Assembly (NCBI RefSeq): GCF_001591665.1
Contig: NZ_BCVI01000029.1
Span: 62,001-126,000, forward strand
Length of the DNA: 64,000 nucleotides
Origin: Neobacillus soli NBRC 102451
GTDB taxonomy: Bacteria; Bacillota; Bacilli; Bacillales; Cytobacillaceae
Direction: 5' to 3'
Shown here: positions 1-8,319 of the stretch, piece after piece
Layout of the letters: each line of letters starts with the position of its first letter
How positions within the stretch are numbered: position 1 is the stretch's first letter
Notes under the pieces: generated by a model
Told to the model about the DNA's origin: nothing
Seen by the model: only the letters and a program-made list of their open reading frames with translations
Databases searched by the model: none
Position numbers and translations under genes: made by a program

Positions 1-459
1 GCTCTATTTGTTGGTTATTTAAAACGCTTGGAGCTGACGAAGTCTGAGTTCGATGGTGAATGGTTTATAACAGGAGACCGTGCAGTCAAGGATGAAGACG
101 GGTACATCCGAATCACAGGCCGCAACAAAGATATAATTATTCGTGGCGGTGAGAACATCCCTGTTGCCTATGTTGAAAATATCTTATACGAGCATCCCGA
201 TATTTCGATTGTCCAAATTGTTGCGATGCCGGATGCTAGGCTTCAAGAGCGGGCCTGTGCCTTTATTAGTTTGAAGGACGGAGCATCACCACTGACGATG
301 GAGTCCATGAAAATCTTTTTAGCGGAAAAAGGCGTAGCAAAGCACTATTGGCCGGAACATGTAGAAGTGATTGCAGATTTCCCAAGAACCCCAAGCGGCA
401 AAATTCAAAAGTTCCGGTTGCGGGCAATCATTGATGAAAAAATAGCTAATCGATTATAG
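1..459 (+). CDS. Acyl-CoA ligase (AMP-forming), C-terminal part, possibly cyclohexanecarboxylate-CoA ligase
   Basis: The reading frame is open from the first base, so the gene begins outside the window and only the last 152 codons are present. They carry the end of the adenylation domain (GYL, then TGD followed by the ITGRNKDIIIRGGENI hinge motif) and the C-terminal lid with PSGKIQK, whose lysine is the catalytic residue of ANL-family ligases. Such enzymes activate a carboxylic acid to its CoA thioester with ATP. The substrate cannot be read from this fragment. The BadH-like gene 27 bases downstream and two acyl-CoA dehydrogenases after it suggest an alicyclic acid such as cyclohexanecarboxylate (AliA-like). 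Family call is firm, substrate is inference. Confidence 0.85.
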   Translation, partial: ALFVGYLKRLELTKSEFDGEWFITGDRAVKDEDGYIRITGRNKDIIIRGGENIPVAYVENILYEHPDISIVQIVAMPDARLQERACAFISLKDGASPLTMESMKIFLAEKGVAKHYWPEHVEVIADFPRTPSGKIQKFRLRAIIDEKIANRL

Positions 460-485
460 CTAGTAGGAAAAAAGGGAGGTTGGAC

Positions 486-1232
486 ATGGTACAACATGTA
501 GCGTTTGTGACAGGGGCAGGAAGCGGAATCGGCAGAGAAATTGCAAGATTGCTAGCTTCTCGTTCCTTAAAAATAATTGTGGCCGATATCAATATGGCAG
601 GGGCGGAGGAAACGGTTTCCATCATTAAGGAAAATAATGGGGAGGCGGCAGCGGTATATTGTGACGTTACGAACCTAGAAAGTGTCAAAAGTGCGGTCCA
701 AGATTCCTTGAATTATTATCAACAAATTGATGTGTTAGTAAATAATGCGGGCTGGGATAAGGTAGAGCCTTTTTTAAAAAGTGAGCCTGATACGTGGAAG
801 AGAATAATCGATATCAACCTAATGGGTCAGATCCATACCTGCAAAGCGATATTGCCGTTAATGATTGAAAGCGGTTACGGAAAAGTCGTGAATATTGCCT
901 CTGATGCTGCAAGAGTGGGATCCAGTGGGGAAGCGGTCTATTCAGCTGCCAAAGGCGGGGTGGTCGCACTGACAAAAACGCTGGCACGGGAAATGGCCCG
1001 TCACAAGATCAACATTAATTGTGTGGCACCGGGTCCAAGTAACACACCGTTATTTCAAGAAATCGGCTCCTACAATGAAGGTCTTGCCGGGGCATTAGAA
1101 AAAGCCATCCCTTTCCGGCGCTTAGCCCAGCCGGAGGATATTGCGGGGGCAGTAGCTTACTTCGTATCGGACGAAGCCGGCTATGTGACAGGACAAACCT
1201 TGTCGGTCAGCGGCGGATTAACGATGCTTTAA
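486..1232 (+). CDS. SDR oxidoreductase, BadH-like 2-hydroxycyclohexanecarboxyl-CoA dehydrogenase
   Basis: A 248-residue classical short-chain dehydrogenase. The NAD-binding motif TGAGSGIG is at residues 9-16, NNAG at 86-89, and the catalytic Ser139, Tyr152, Lys156 are in place. The stretch NIASDAARVGSSGEAVY and the C-terminal GQTLSVSGGLTM closely resemble what I remember of BadH of Rhodopseudomonas palustris, which oxidises 2-hydroxycyclohexanecarboxyl-CoA to the 2-keto form. The ATG at 486 is chosen over the TTG two codons earlier because GGGAGG at 474-479 is then 6 bases away. It lies between a CoA ligase and acyl-CoA dehydrogenases, consistent with one catabolic operon. The ring hydrolase (BadI) and hydratase (BadK) are not in the window. 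Confidence 0.8.
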   Translation: MVQHVAFVTGAGSGIGREIARLLASRSLKIIVADINMAGAEETVSIIKENNGEAAAVYCDVTNLESVKSAVQDSLNYYQQIDVLVNNAGWDKVEPFLKSEPDTWKRIIDINLMGQIHTCKAILPLMIESGYGKVVNIASDAARVGSSGEAVYSAAKGGVVALTKTLAREMARHKININCVAPGPSNTPLFQEIGSYNEGLAGALEKAIPFRRLAQPEDIAGAVAYFVSDEAGYVTGQTLSVSGGLTML

Positions 1233-1340
1233 AAATGGCCGGTATGGGGACTACAGTCCTATCTTACTGGCTTCCTTTTATATTGGCGAACATTGGCAGA
1301 AGTCATTTTTATAGTTATATAGAAAGGGTGGCAAAAACAA

Positions 1341-2492
1341 TTGAATTTTCAATTACCTGACGATATTTTGTCTCTAAAATATGGAATACGAGAATTTGTT
1401 GACCATGAAGTCGAACCGCATGCAATGGAAATTGAAGAAACAGATGAAATTCCCGAAAGAATCCTAGAAATGTCCAAAAAAATGGGATTATTCGGCTTAA
1501 GTATCCCGGAGGAGTATGATGGATTAGGTATTGGCATGGTTGGGAAATGTGCGGCATATGAGGAATTGGGCCGCACCCATAATGGCTATACCACCGTCAT
1601 TGGCGGGCACACCGGCATCGGCTCTGTTGGGGTTGTCGAAATGGGAAATGAACAGCAAAAACGCAAATATTTACCGGACATGGCAAAAGGCAATCGCATC
1701 GGAGCCTTTGCGCTAACAGAACCAAGTGCTGGCTCACACGCTACGAATCTAAAAACAACTGCCGTCCAAAAAGGCGACAAATATATCCTCAATGGCAGCA
1801 AGCATTACATTACCAACGCATTTCTAGCAGATGTATTTACCGTCATGGCCGTAACGGACCCCTCTAAGGGAGCCAAAGGGATTACCTCCTTCATTGTCGA
1901 AAAAGATTTTCCAGGCTTTAAAATCGGGAAAAAAGAAAAGAAGATGGGCCTTCACGGATCACATTCTGCAGAAATTTTCTTTGAGGACTGTGAGGTGCCG
2001 GTAGAAAACGTGTTAGGTGAAGAAGGACAGGGGTATGTGAATGCCTTAAAAATCCTTGCCAATGGGCGTGCTGGCCTTGCGGCAAGAAATCTAGGTTCCT
2101 GTGATAAATTACTGGAAATGTCACTTGATTATACCCACACAAGAATCCAGTTTGGCAAACCAATTTTTGAACAGCAGATTATCCAGCATTATTTAGCCGA
2201 AATGGCGATGGAAACGGAATCGCTTCGGGCAATGACTTACAGGGTCGCCTGGATGGTGGACCAAAATATGAAAGTAATCAAAGAAGCGGCGATGGTGAAA
2301 TTGCTAGGGTCCGAAATATATAACCGCGTCGCTGACAAAGCAGTCCAAATTCACGGGGGATTGGGTTATATCGCTGAATACCCAATTGAACGGTTTTACC
2401 GTGATGCACGAATTACGAGGATTTACGAAGGAACATCGGAAATCCAGAAAAATATTATTGCGGCACAGCTTCATGCTCAATATAAAAAGTAG
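1341..2492 (+). CDS. Acyl-CoA dehydrogenase (first of two)
   Basis: A 383-residue FAD-dependent acyl-CoA dehydrogenase of normal family length. It contains the FAD/substrate signature around ALTEPSAGSHATNL (residues 124-137) and the C-terminal QIHGGLGYIAEYPIERFYRD signature. The catalytic base is probably Glu363 in YEGTSEIQ. It introduces a 2,3 double bond into an acyl-CoA and passes electrons to ETF. The start is TTG at 1341, with a GGGTGG ribosome site about 9 bases upstream; no in-frame ATG fits better. Given the BadH-like neighbour it could be a cyclohexanecarboxyl-CoA dehydrogenase (AliB-like), but chain-length or ring specificity is not readable from the sequence. Confidence 0.85.
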   Translation: MNFQLPDDILSLKYGIREFVDHEVEPHAMEIEETDEIPERILEMSKKMGLFGLSIPEEYDGLGIGMVGKCAAYEELGRTHNGYTTVIGGHTGIGSVGVVEMGNEQQKRKYLPDMAKGNRIGAFALTEPSAGSHATNLKTTAVQKGDKYILNGSKHYITNAFLADVFTVMAVTDPSKGAKGITSFIVEKDFPGFKIGKKEKKMGLHGSHSAEIFFEDCEVPVENVLGEEGQGYVNALKILANGRAGLAARNLGSCDKLLEMSLDYTHTRIQFGKPIFEQQIIQHYLAEMAMETESLRAMTYRVAWMVDQNMKVIKEAAMVKLLGSEIYNRVADKAVQIHGGLGYIAEYPIERFYRDARITRIYEGTSEIQKNIIAAQLHAQYKK

Positions 2493-2627
2493 CAGGTGGT
2501 GGAGCTTTTTGGAGCTGAATATTAAAGGCAGAAATAATGTTCAATGGATATGGTTGCACTTGGACTTATCGATTAGGGCAAAGCTTTAACATAGGGTAAT
2601 CGTATAAAAAATAAGGAGGAGTTCCAA

Positions 2628-3836
2628 ATGATGAATTTTCATTTAACCGAGGAACAAGAAAACGTACAGAAAATGGTGCGTAAATTTGTGGATAAAGAAA
2701 TTATACCTTACATCCAAGAATGGGATCGAAACCATCATTTTGAGCCGGGTATTTTAAAGAGATTAGCAGAATTACATTTGATGGGTGTGTGCATACCTGA
2801 AGAATACGGCGGCGTCGGGATGGATTATAATACCTTAGCGATTGTTTGTGAAGAGTTGGAACGGGGGGATACTGCTTATCGAACAGCCGTTTCCGTCCAC
2901 ACCGGCTTAAATAGTATGACGTTATTGCAATGGGGGAATGAAGAACAAAAGCAAAAATATTTAGTGCCGCAAGCAAAAGGTGAAAAAATTGGCGCGTTTG
3001 GATTAACAGAGCCGAATGCAGGATCCGATGTGGCAGCGTTAAATACGACAGCGATTCGGGAAGGAGATAGTTACGTCCTGAACGGTTCAAAAACGTGGAT
3101 TTCACTATGCGATGTAGCGGACCATTTCCTTGTTTTTGCTAAAACAGATGCCAGCCTTGGTTCAAGAGGGATTTCAGCCTTTATCGTCGAACGCACCTTT
3201 GCTGGAGTGACGACTAAAGCAATGAAGGGGAAATTAGGGATCCGTGCCGGAAATACAGGGGAAGTCTTCCTGAGTGAGGTAAGAGTCCCTGCAGGCAACA
3301 GACTTGGCGAAGAGGGCGAAGGCTTTAAAATTGCCATGGCTGCCCTTGATAACGGGCGCTTTACCGTGGCGGCTGGTGCCTGTGGATTGATTAATGCCAG
3401 CTTAGAAGCCAGTCTAAAGTACTGTCACGAACGAAAAACATTTGGGAAGGAAATTGGCAGACATCAGCTTGTCCAGCAAATGATTGCGAAAATGAGCGCC
3501 AATTTAGAAATCTCTCGGCTGCTCGTCTACAAAGCAGGGACATTAAAAAATGAAGGCAAACGAAATACAAGAGAAACATCGCTTGCCAAATGGATTTCTT
3601 GTGATGCTGCCTTCGATGCCGCCAATGATGCCGTCCAAATCCACGGCGCCTATGGCTATTCGGATGAATATCCAGTGGAGCGCTTCTTAAGGAATTCCAA
3701 GGCACCAGTAATTTATGAAGGAACACGAGAAATTCATACAATCATGCAGGGAGAGTATGCACTAGGCTACCGTGAGGACAAACCAGTTCGCCAAACATTA
3801 CCCGCATGGCCTTTTGAGTCTGTCATGGCGAAGTAA
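2628..3836 (+). CDS. Acyl-CoA dehydrogenase (second of two)
   Basis: A 402-residue acyl-CoA dehydrogenase with the LTEPNAGSD and QIHGAYGYSDEYPVERFLR signatures and a probable catalytic Glu364 in YEGTREIH. Only distantly similar to the gene upstream, so it is not a recent duplicate and probably serves another step, such as dehydrogenation of the ring-opened dicarboxyl-CoA. The C-terminal tail after the catalytic loop is extended (about 20 residues, with ALGYREDKP) relative to the first dehydrogenase. The ATG at 2628 has AAGGAGGA 8 bases upstream. It is 135 bases after the previous gene, probably in the same transcript, and is closed by a palindromic repeat at 3859. Confidence 0.85.
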   Translation: MMNFHLTEEQENVQKMVRKFVDKEIIPYIQEWDRNHHFEPGILKRLAELHLMGVCIPEEYGGVGMDYNTLAIVCEELERGDTAYRTAVSVHTGLNSMTLLQWGNEEQKQKYLVPQAKGEKIGAFGLTEPNAGSDVAALNTTAIREGDSYVLNGSKTWISLCDVADHFLVFAKTDASLGSRGISAFIVERTFAGVTTKAMKGKLGIRAGNTGEVFLSEVRVPAGNRLGEEGEGFKIAMAALDNGRFTVAAGACGLINASLEASLKYCHERKTFGKEIGRHQLVQQMIAKMSANLEISRLLVYKAGTLKNEGKRNTRETSLAKWISCDAAFDAANDAVQIHGAYGYSDEYPVERFLRNSKAPVIYEGTREIHTIMQGEYALGYREDKPVRQTLPAWPFESVMAK

Positions 3837-3858
3837 GTTTTATTGGGTCCGGTCTACT

Positions 3859-3901
3859 AGGTGCCAGGCGCCATCCAATAAGTGGATGGTGCCTGGCACT
3901 T
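3859..3901. repeat. Family A palindromic repeat, copy 1
   Basis: Two 17-base inverted arms (GTGCCAGGCGCCATCC and GGATGGTGCCTGGCAC) around a 7-base loop, followed by TTTG and T-rich sequence. It lies 23 bases after the stop of the plus-strand dehydrogenase gene. Similar units recur at 9613, 13362, 21763, 24899, 25686, 59680 and 60762. The hairpin plus T-run would act as a Rho-independent terminator. Confidence 0.85.
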
Positions 3902-3974
3902 TGTTTTTCATTTGGGACAAAATTGTGCACAACCTATTTAAAATGATCTGCTTATTAGTTTTATGGTCGACCTT

Positions 3975-4178
3975 TTAAAATAACCTCATTTGTTCTGATT
4001 TAGACCGAGTTATCGAATCAGATTCTAATAATCTGTGCCCCATCGATTTATAGCCTTTCATTCTTTTTTCAAACATTGCTTTTAACATGGGTTCTTTGTG
4101 ATCTACATAATCAAACACTTTAACTTTAGATTTATGATCATGTTGCCGATGCAGTCTGCCAACATATTGTTGTAACGT
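3975..4178 (-). pseudogene. C-terminal remnant of an SF2 helicase (TOTE-conflict-system type)
   Basis: Read on the minus strand, 67 codons are open from ACG (4178) to a TAA at 3975, preceded directly by an in-frame TGA. They begin TLQQYVGRLHRQ, the motif VI arginine-finger region of SF2 helicases (QxxGRxxR), followed by KVFDYVDHKEPMLKAMFEKR. I recall this tail from large helicase proteins annotated as TOTE conflict system primase/helicase proteins. The rest of the gene is absent. There is no start codon or ribosome site, so this is a decayed fragment. The helicase call is solid, the TOTE assignment is from memory. Confidence 0.65.
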
Positions 4179-4326
4179 TCATTCCTAGGATAAAGGCATG
4201 ACTAAAAATAAGGCTGTTTTCGTGAACTTTGTTGCTTTTGTGAGTAAAGGATTTATGTTATTCTATATAAATTAATTGATATAGTTCTGAATTATAAAAT
4301 AATTTAATGGATAGGGATGAAGGACT

Positions 4327-4599
4327 TTGAACGGAAAATATGGATTGTTATCTCTTGTTTTAGCCATAGCAGGGATTTTGCTATTTTACTTGAGTTCTCA
4401 AGGAAGTAATGGAGTTTTCAACCCTTATTTCTTCACAGGGCTTGCTTCTTGGATAACAAGTTTTGTGTTAGGCGTTAAAGGAGTCAAAACAAATGAAAGT
4501 GGTTCCTTAAAATATGTTGGAATGGGAATGATTTCGCTTATTGTTATAGGCTATGGATTGTTAATAGTCATAATTGGCATTCGTGGGTTCGGAGCCTAA
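4327..4599 (+). CDS. Small membrane protein of unknown function
   Basis: A 90-residue protein with three predicted hydrophobic segments, roughly residues 4-24 (GLLSLVLAIAGILLFYL), 34-50 and 66-86. There is no catalytic motif I can name; the layout resembles small DUF4190-like membrane proteins. The start is TTG at 4327 behind GATGAAGGA. The ATG at 4317 is out of frame. It stands alone between a helicase remnant and pcp, so context gives no function. Confidence 0.6.
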   Translation: MNGKYGLLSLVLAIAGILLFYLSSQGSNGVFNPYFFTGLASWITSFVLGVKGVKTNESGSLKYVGMGMISLIVIGYGLLIVIIGIRGFGA

Positions 4600-4714
4600 A
4601 AAGCATTCTTGTACAGAGTATCAGTCTTAAAAGATGATGTTTTTGTACTACACTAGGCTATGCCCCTTAAAAAATTGACCGTTATATTATTCGACTTTCG
4701 ATATGCCGAAATAA

Positions 4715-4912
4715 GCATTTGTTCTACATGATTTTCAAACGATAAATTTTTACCAGGTCAAGCCAACCGAACCAGTAAAGGTAGTTATGAAGTTAACATT
4801 CAATCGATGGTTTGATGGCGAAGAAAAAAAGCGATCATTATTATATGGCTGTGACTTAAATAATGAAGGAAAGGAAAATACCTATGAAAAAGATACTTGT
4901 TACCGGTTTTGA
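4715..4912 (+). pseudogene. Possible unidentified coding remnant upstream of pcp
   Basis: After a TAA at 4712-4714 a plus frame stays open for about 65 codons and reads protein-like (NFYQVKPTEPVKVVMKL, then FNRWFDGEEKKRSLLYG). It runs into the pcp start region in another frame. An ATG at 4787 would give 41 residues but has no ribosome site. I do not recognise the family. It may be the tail of a lost gene or chance. Confidence 0.25.
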
Positions 4913-5531
4913 CCAGTTTGGAGGAGAGCCCATTAATCCGGCACTTGAAGCTGTAAAGCGATTAAATGGAAAAGAAATTTTAGGGTACAAGGTGATTACA
5001 AGGGAAATCCCAACCGTTTTCGGCAAGGCGATTTCAAGTCTGAAAGAATCAATAGAAGAAATTAATCCTAACGTGGTCATCTGCGTTGGTCAGGCAGGGG
5101 GGCGTTCCGGGATCACGCCTGAACGGGTAGCAATCAATTTGGATGATGCCAGAATTACAGATAACGAGAATAATCAGCCAATTGATGCAGAAATTGTTCC
5201 CGGCGGACCAGCAGCATATTTCTCTAAACTGCCGGTCAAGGCTATGGTGAAAAAAATGAATGACAATGGAATCCCTGCTTCCGTTTCAAATACTGCGGGC
5301 ACATTCGTTTGCAACCACATTTTTTATGGACTGATGAATTATCTTGATACAAGGCGTAAGGAGATTCGGGGTGGTTTTATTCATATACCTTTTCTGCCCG
5401 AACAGATAGTCCGCAATCCTGGACACCCAAGCATGAGTCTAGAATTGATTGTAAAGGGATTGGAACTATCTATTGAAGCTGCTATCTCACATGAATCAGA
5501 TATTAATGCGGTTGGCGGAGAAATTAGTTAA
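4884..5531 (+). CDS. pcp: Pyrrolidone-carboxylate peptidase (pyroglutamyl peptidase I)
   Basis: A 215-residue cytosolic cysteine peptidase (family C15) that removes N-terminal pyroglutamate from peptides. The start reads [14 protein letters not shown], typical of the family. The catalytic triad is visible: Glu80 in [10 protein letters not shown], Cys143 in GTFVCNH and His167 in GGFIHIPF. An ATG 7 codons upstream (4863) is in frame, but the AAGGAAAGG ribosome site lies between it and 4884, so 4884 is preferred. Length matches the family. It is followed 37 bases later by a methyltransferase gene, possibly cotranscribed. Confidence 0.93.
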   Translation: MKKILVTGFDQFGGEPINPALEAVKRLNGKEILGYKVITREIPTVFGKAISSLKESIEEINPNVVICVGQAGGRSGITPERVAINLDDARITDNENNQPIDAEIVPGGPAAYFSKLPVKAMVKKMNDNGIPASVSNTAGTFVCNHIFYGLMNYLDTRRKEIRGGFIHIPFLPEQIVRNPGHPSMSLELIVKGLELSIEAAISHESDINAVGGEIS

Positions 5532-5568
5532 TTTTAAAGAGTCAATAATTTAGGAGAGGAGTTCCAAT

Positions 5569-6159
5569 ATGGATCAGAGAACCAAATGGAATAGCAAATA
5601 CAAGGAGCGTCTAATTCAACTGGAAGAACCTTTACCGAATGTCAGATTAGCGAACCTATCTCCTTACTTGAACGGAGGATCCGCACTTGATCTTGCATGT
5701 GGTCTTGGTGGAAACAGTCTGTTCCTGGCGCGATTAAACTTTCAAGTACAGGCAATTGATCTATCTGATGTGGCTGTCAGCTATCTTCAGGAAATAGCAG
5801 CAAAGCAAAATCTCGCAATAAACCCTCGCTTATGCGATCTTACAAAATTGACCAATCTTAATTTGAATAAAAGCTCTATTAGTTTGATTGTCATCACCTA
5901 TTACCTGGATCGGACGCTATTTCCGTTTGTGAAGTCCATCTTGAAAGAGAATGGGTATTTCTTCATGGAAACCTTTTATACATCACCAATTAGTGAGAAT
6001 CAGGGAGTATCCAATCACTATAAGCTGCAGCCTGGTGAGTTATTGGCTGAATTTGGAGATTGGAAGGTTCTTTTTTATGAGGAAAATGAACAAGAGGGGC
6101 GGCAAACGATATTTTGTCAGAATCAGCGGAAAAGTGCACCGATAGAAAGTGAAAAATAA
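5569..6159 (+). CDS. Class I SAM-dependent methyltransferase (TehB-like)
   Basis: A 196-residue protein with a SAM-binding glycine loop LDLACGLGGNS at residues 40-50, an acidic residue at the end of strand 2 (QAIDLS), and a later strand carrying the ITYYLDR region. The overall layout resembles the small TehB/UbiE-like methyltransferases that Bacillus annotation often calls tellurite-resistance proteins. The substrate is unknown. The start ATG follows AGGAGAGG by 9 bases. A lone gene after pcp. Confidence 0.8.
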   Translation: MDQRTKWNSKYKERLIQLEEPLPNVRLANLSPYLNGGSALDLACGLGGNSLFLARLNFQVQAIDLSDVAVSYLQEIAAKQNLAINPRLCDLTKLTNLNLNKSSISLIVITYYLDRTLFPFVKSILKENGYFFMETFYTSPISENQGVSNHYKLQPGELLAEFGDWKVLFYEENEQEGRQTIFCQNQRKSAPIESEK

Positions 6160-6269
6160 AGGAGTCTCGGGGGGAGGTATCTTTTTTCCCTTTTAATGAG
6201 TATGAATTTTTTCAAAATATAGTATAGTTAAATTAGAAGCTTATAACAGTTTAGAAGAGAGGTAATGAA

Positions 6270-7514
6270 TTGCGTAATGATTTTTTTACAAATAATCGTC
6301 ATCGTTTATATGAGGAGCTAGAAGATCGTTCCCTGCTGGTGTTGTTTGCTGGAAAGGCACCGCAAAAATCTGCAGATGAGACCTACACATTTGTGCCAAA
6401 TCGTAACTTTTATTACATAACAGGTATCGACGAACCAAATAGTATCTTTTTAGCCTATAAAGATAATAATCAGCTAGAAGAATATCTTTTTATCGAACAA
6501 TCAGACCCTTTGTTAGAAAAATGGGTAGGAAAGTCGATTTCAAAAGAAGAGGCTGCAGAAGTTTCAGGGATAGGGATTATCCATTATATCGATCAATTTG
6601 AATCCTTGCTGTCGCGAACCCTTTTTACAAACCCTCTAGCAAATGTATATTTGGATCTTGAAAGAAGAGAGTTAGATCAGGTCATGACAGCAGCACAACA
6701 ATTTGCGGGTAAAATACAGGCGAAGTATCCTTTCCTGCAAATGAAAAATGTTTATCCTGATATTTGTGATTTACGCGTTTATAAAACTCCAGCGGAAATC
6801 GAACAGATAACAAAGGCGATTGATATCACCTATAAAGGAATTAAAAATATCATGCGCCATGCGAAAGATGCCAGAAAGGAATATCAGCTGGAAGCCTATT
6901 TTGATTTTACCCTTAAGTCAGAAGGGATAAAAGATTATGCGTTTCCTACGATTGTCGCAAGTGGCAAAAATGGGACGATCCTTCATTATGAAAAAAATGA
7001 TGCGACCATTGAGGAGGGAAGTCTTGTCCTGCTTGATTTAGGTGCTCAATATAACTATTATAATGGTGATATCAGCTTTACATTTCCCGTGAATGGTATA
7101 TTTACAGAAAAACAAAAAACCTATTACAATATCGTTTTAAAAGCATTAAGAGAAACCACAGCCTTTATTAAACCAGGAGTCCCATTTGCAAAATTGAATG
7201 AACTTACAAAGAAAATCCTTGCAGAAGAGTGCATTGAAACTGGATTGATTAAGGAAGAAAGCGAAATCAGAAAATACTACTATCATAGTGTCAGTCACTT
7301 TCTTGGTCTAGATACACATGATGTGGGTGATTATAAGGACTTAATCTTACAACCCGGAATGGTGCTAACGGTTGAACCGGGTCTATATATCGAAGAAGAA
7401 GGAATCGGCATCCGAATTGAAGATGATGTTTTAGTAACTGAAGAAGGCCATGAGGTTCTTTCGAAAGATATTATCCGTACAGTTGAGGAAATTGAAGCGT
7501 TTATGAATTCTTAA
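6270..7514 (+). CDS. Xaa-Pro aminopeptidase (aminopeptidase P, M24B)
   Basis: A 414-residue metallopeptidase that removes an N-terminal residue preceding proline. Residues 1-140 form the creatinase-like N-domain, and the remainder is the pita-bread catalytic domain. All five dinuclear metal ligands are present: Asp256 (LLDLGAQ), Asp267 (NGDISF), His343 (SHFLGLDTH), Glu369 (TVEPGLY) and Glu384 (RIEDD). The start is TTG at 6270 after AGAAGAGAGG; a nearby ATG at 6265 is out of frame. Monocistronic, closed 6 bases after the stop by a family B repeat. Confidence 0.92.
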   Translation: MRNDFFTNNRHRLYEELEDRSLLVLFAGKAPQKSADETYTFVPNRNFYYITGIDEPNSIFLAYKDNNQLEEYLFIEQSDPLLEKWVGKSISKEEAAEVSGIGIIHYIDQFESLLSRTLFTNPLANVYLDLERRELDQVMTAAQQFAGKIQAKYPFLQMKNVYPDICDLRVYKTPAEIEQITKAIDITYKGIKNIMRHAKDARKEYQLEAYFDFTLKSEGIKDYAFPTIVASGKNGTILHYEKNDATIEEGSLVLLDLGAQYNYYNGDISFTFPVNGIFTEKQKTYYNIVLKALRETTAFIKPGVPFAKLNELTKKILAEECIETGLIKEESEIRKYYYHSVSHFLGLDTHDVGDYKDLILQPGMVLTVEPGLYIEEEGIGIRIEDDVLVTEEGHEVLSKDIIRTVEEIEAFMNS

Positions 7515-7519
7515 ATATA

Positions 7520-7573
7520 GGTGCCTGACACCCAGTGTGGTAATGCTATAATACACCGGGGGTCAGGCACCAT
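7520..7573. repeat. Family B palindromic repeat, copy 1
   Basis: Outer arms GGTGCCTGACACC and GGTCAGGCACC enclose about 30 bases with the inner sequence AGTGTGGTAATGCTATAATA. A T-run follows. Related units lie at 36111 and 47886, with halves at 37250 and 41768. It overlaps the stop codon of the minus-strand gene ending at 7563 and can end transcription of the aminopeptidase gene. Confidence 0.8.
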
Positions 7574-8003
7574 TTTTAGTGAATCTAAGCATCACCTTAT
7601 CCAAGATAGTGGCGGTAATAATCCCTGCAGTATAGCGGATCAGATCCACTGTAAGAAACCCTTTGCCAAGGATCAATGCCCCAAGCAATGTACCACGTAT
7701 CTGATTAATCCAGACTGCCTGATACAACTGGCTGAATTCAATGCCAAAGCAAAACAAAAAACTGAGCCAGATGGCTGTGAGCAGGCTCTTACGCACTAGT
7801 AAAAAACGAAATCCAAAATAAACCATCATAGCCCACAGCATATCCCCGGCATTCTGCGCTATAAATAATGGAAGAAAACTGCTAAATTTTCGGGAGGCCA
7901 GGCCAAATAAAATCATGATAACAACGGCTATAAGATAAGCGATCCTTGTATTAAAAGAACGCGGATTGGACGATGTTTTTTTAGAAATTTTGAAAGAAGT
8001 CAT
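7563..8003 (-). CDS. DUF2809-like membrane protein
   Basis: A 146-residue integral membrane protein with about four hydrophobic helices (AYLIAVVIMILFGLA, then MLWAMMVYFGFRFLL, LTAIWLSFLFCFGIEF and a last one near TAGIITATIL). The motif CFGIEFSQLYQ followed by RGTLLG is what I recall of the DUF2809 family. The ATG at 8003 (MTSFKISK) is favoured over one 19 codons upstream. The last residues and the TGA stop lie inside the family B repeat, suggesting that the repeat replaced the native 3' end. Function unknown. Confidence 0.72.
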   Translation of the reverse strand: MTSFKISKKTSSNPRSFNTRIAYLIAVVIMILFGLASRKFSSFLPLFIAQNAGDMLWAMMVYFGFRFLLVRKSLLTAIWLSFLFCFGIEFSQLYQAVWINQIRGTLLGALILGKGFLTVDLIRYTAGIITATILDKVMLRFTKNGA

Positions 8004-8218
8004 ATTCGAATCACTCTTTGTTATGGTTTTGATTTTCAATGTATAAATGTGAATATACAAGTATTAAATGATAGAAGCAAGCACTTTATTTATAAATTTG
8101 TATGGAGCTTACCGCTATTAACTGAATGGAAATATTTTAAACTCACCATCTATTTAAATACTTCCTATTTCTAATATATAATGGATCTAGTGATAGTTAC
8201 GCTGTGAAAGTTTGGAGA

Positions 8219-8234
8219 GTGCCTGGCACTCTTA
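8219..8234. repeat. Half copy of family A repeat in a 316-base gap
   Basis: A single arm, AGTGCCTGGCACTCTT, with no partner arm nearby. It lies in the gap 8004-8319, which otherwise holds AT-rich sequence and presumably the promoters of the flanking divergent genes. I see no further gene there. Confidence 0.6.
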
Positions 8235-8319
8235 CGTTTTTGGGAAGAAAATCTTTAAAACAAAGGAATCAATTATGATATGATGTTAGAAAAGGTATCT
8301 TCAATCAGGGGGAACAAAA

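Noticed and set aside
3391..3741. Minus-strand frame of 116 codons inside the second acyl-CoA dehydrogenase
   Set aside because: It is antisense to a well-supported gene, has no ribosome site and an implausible composition.
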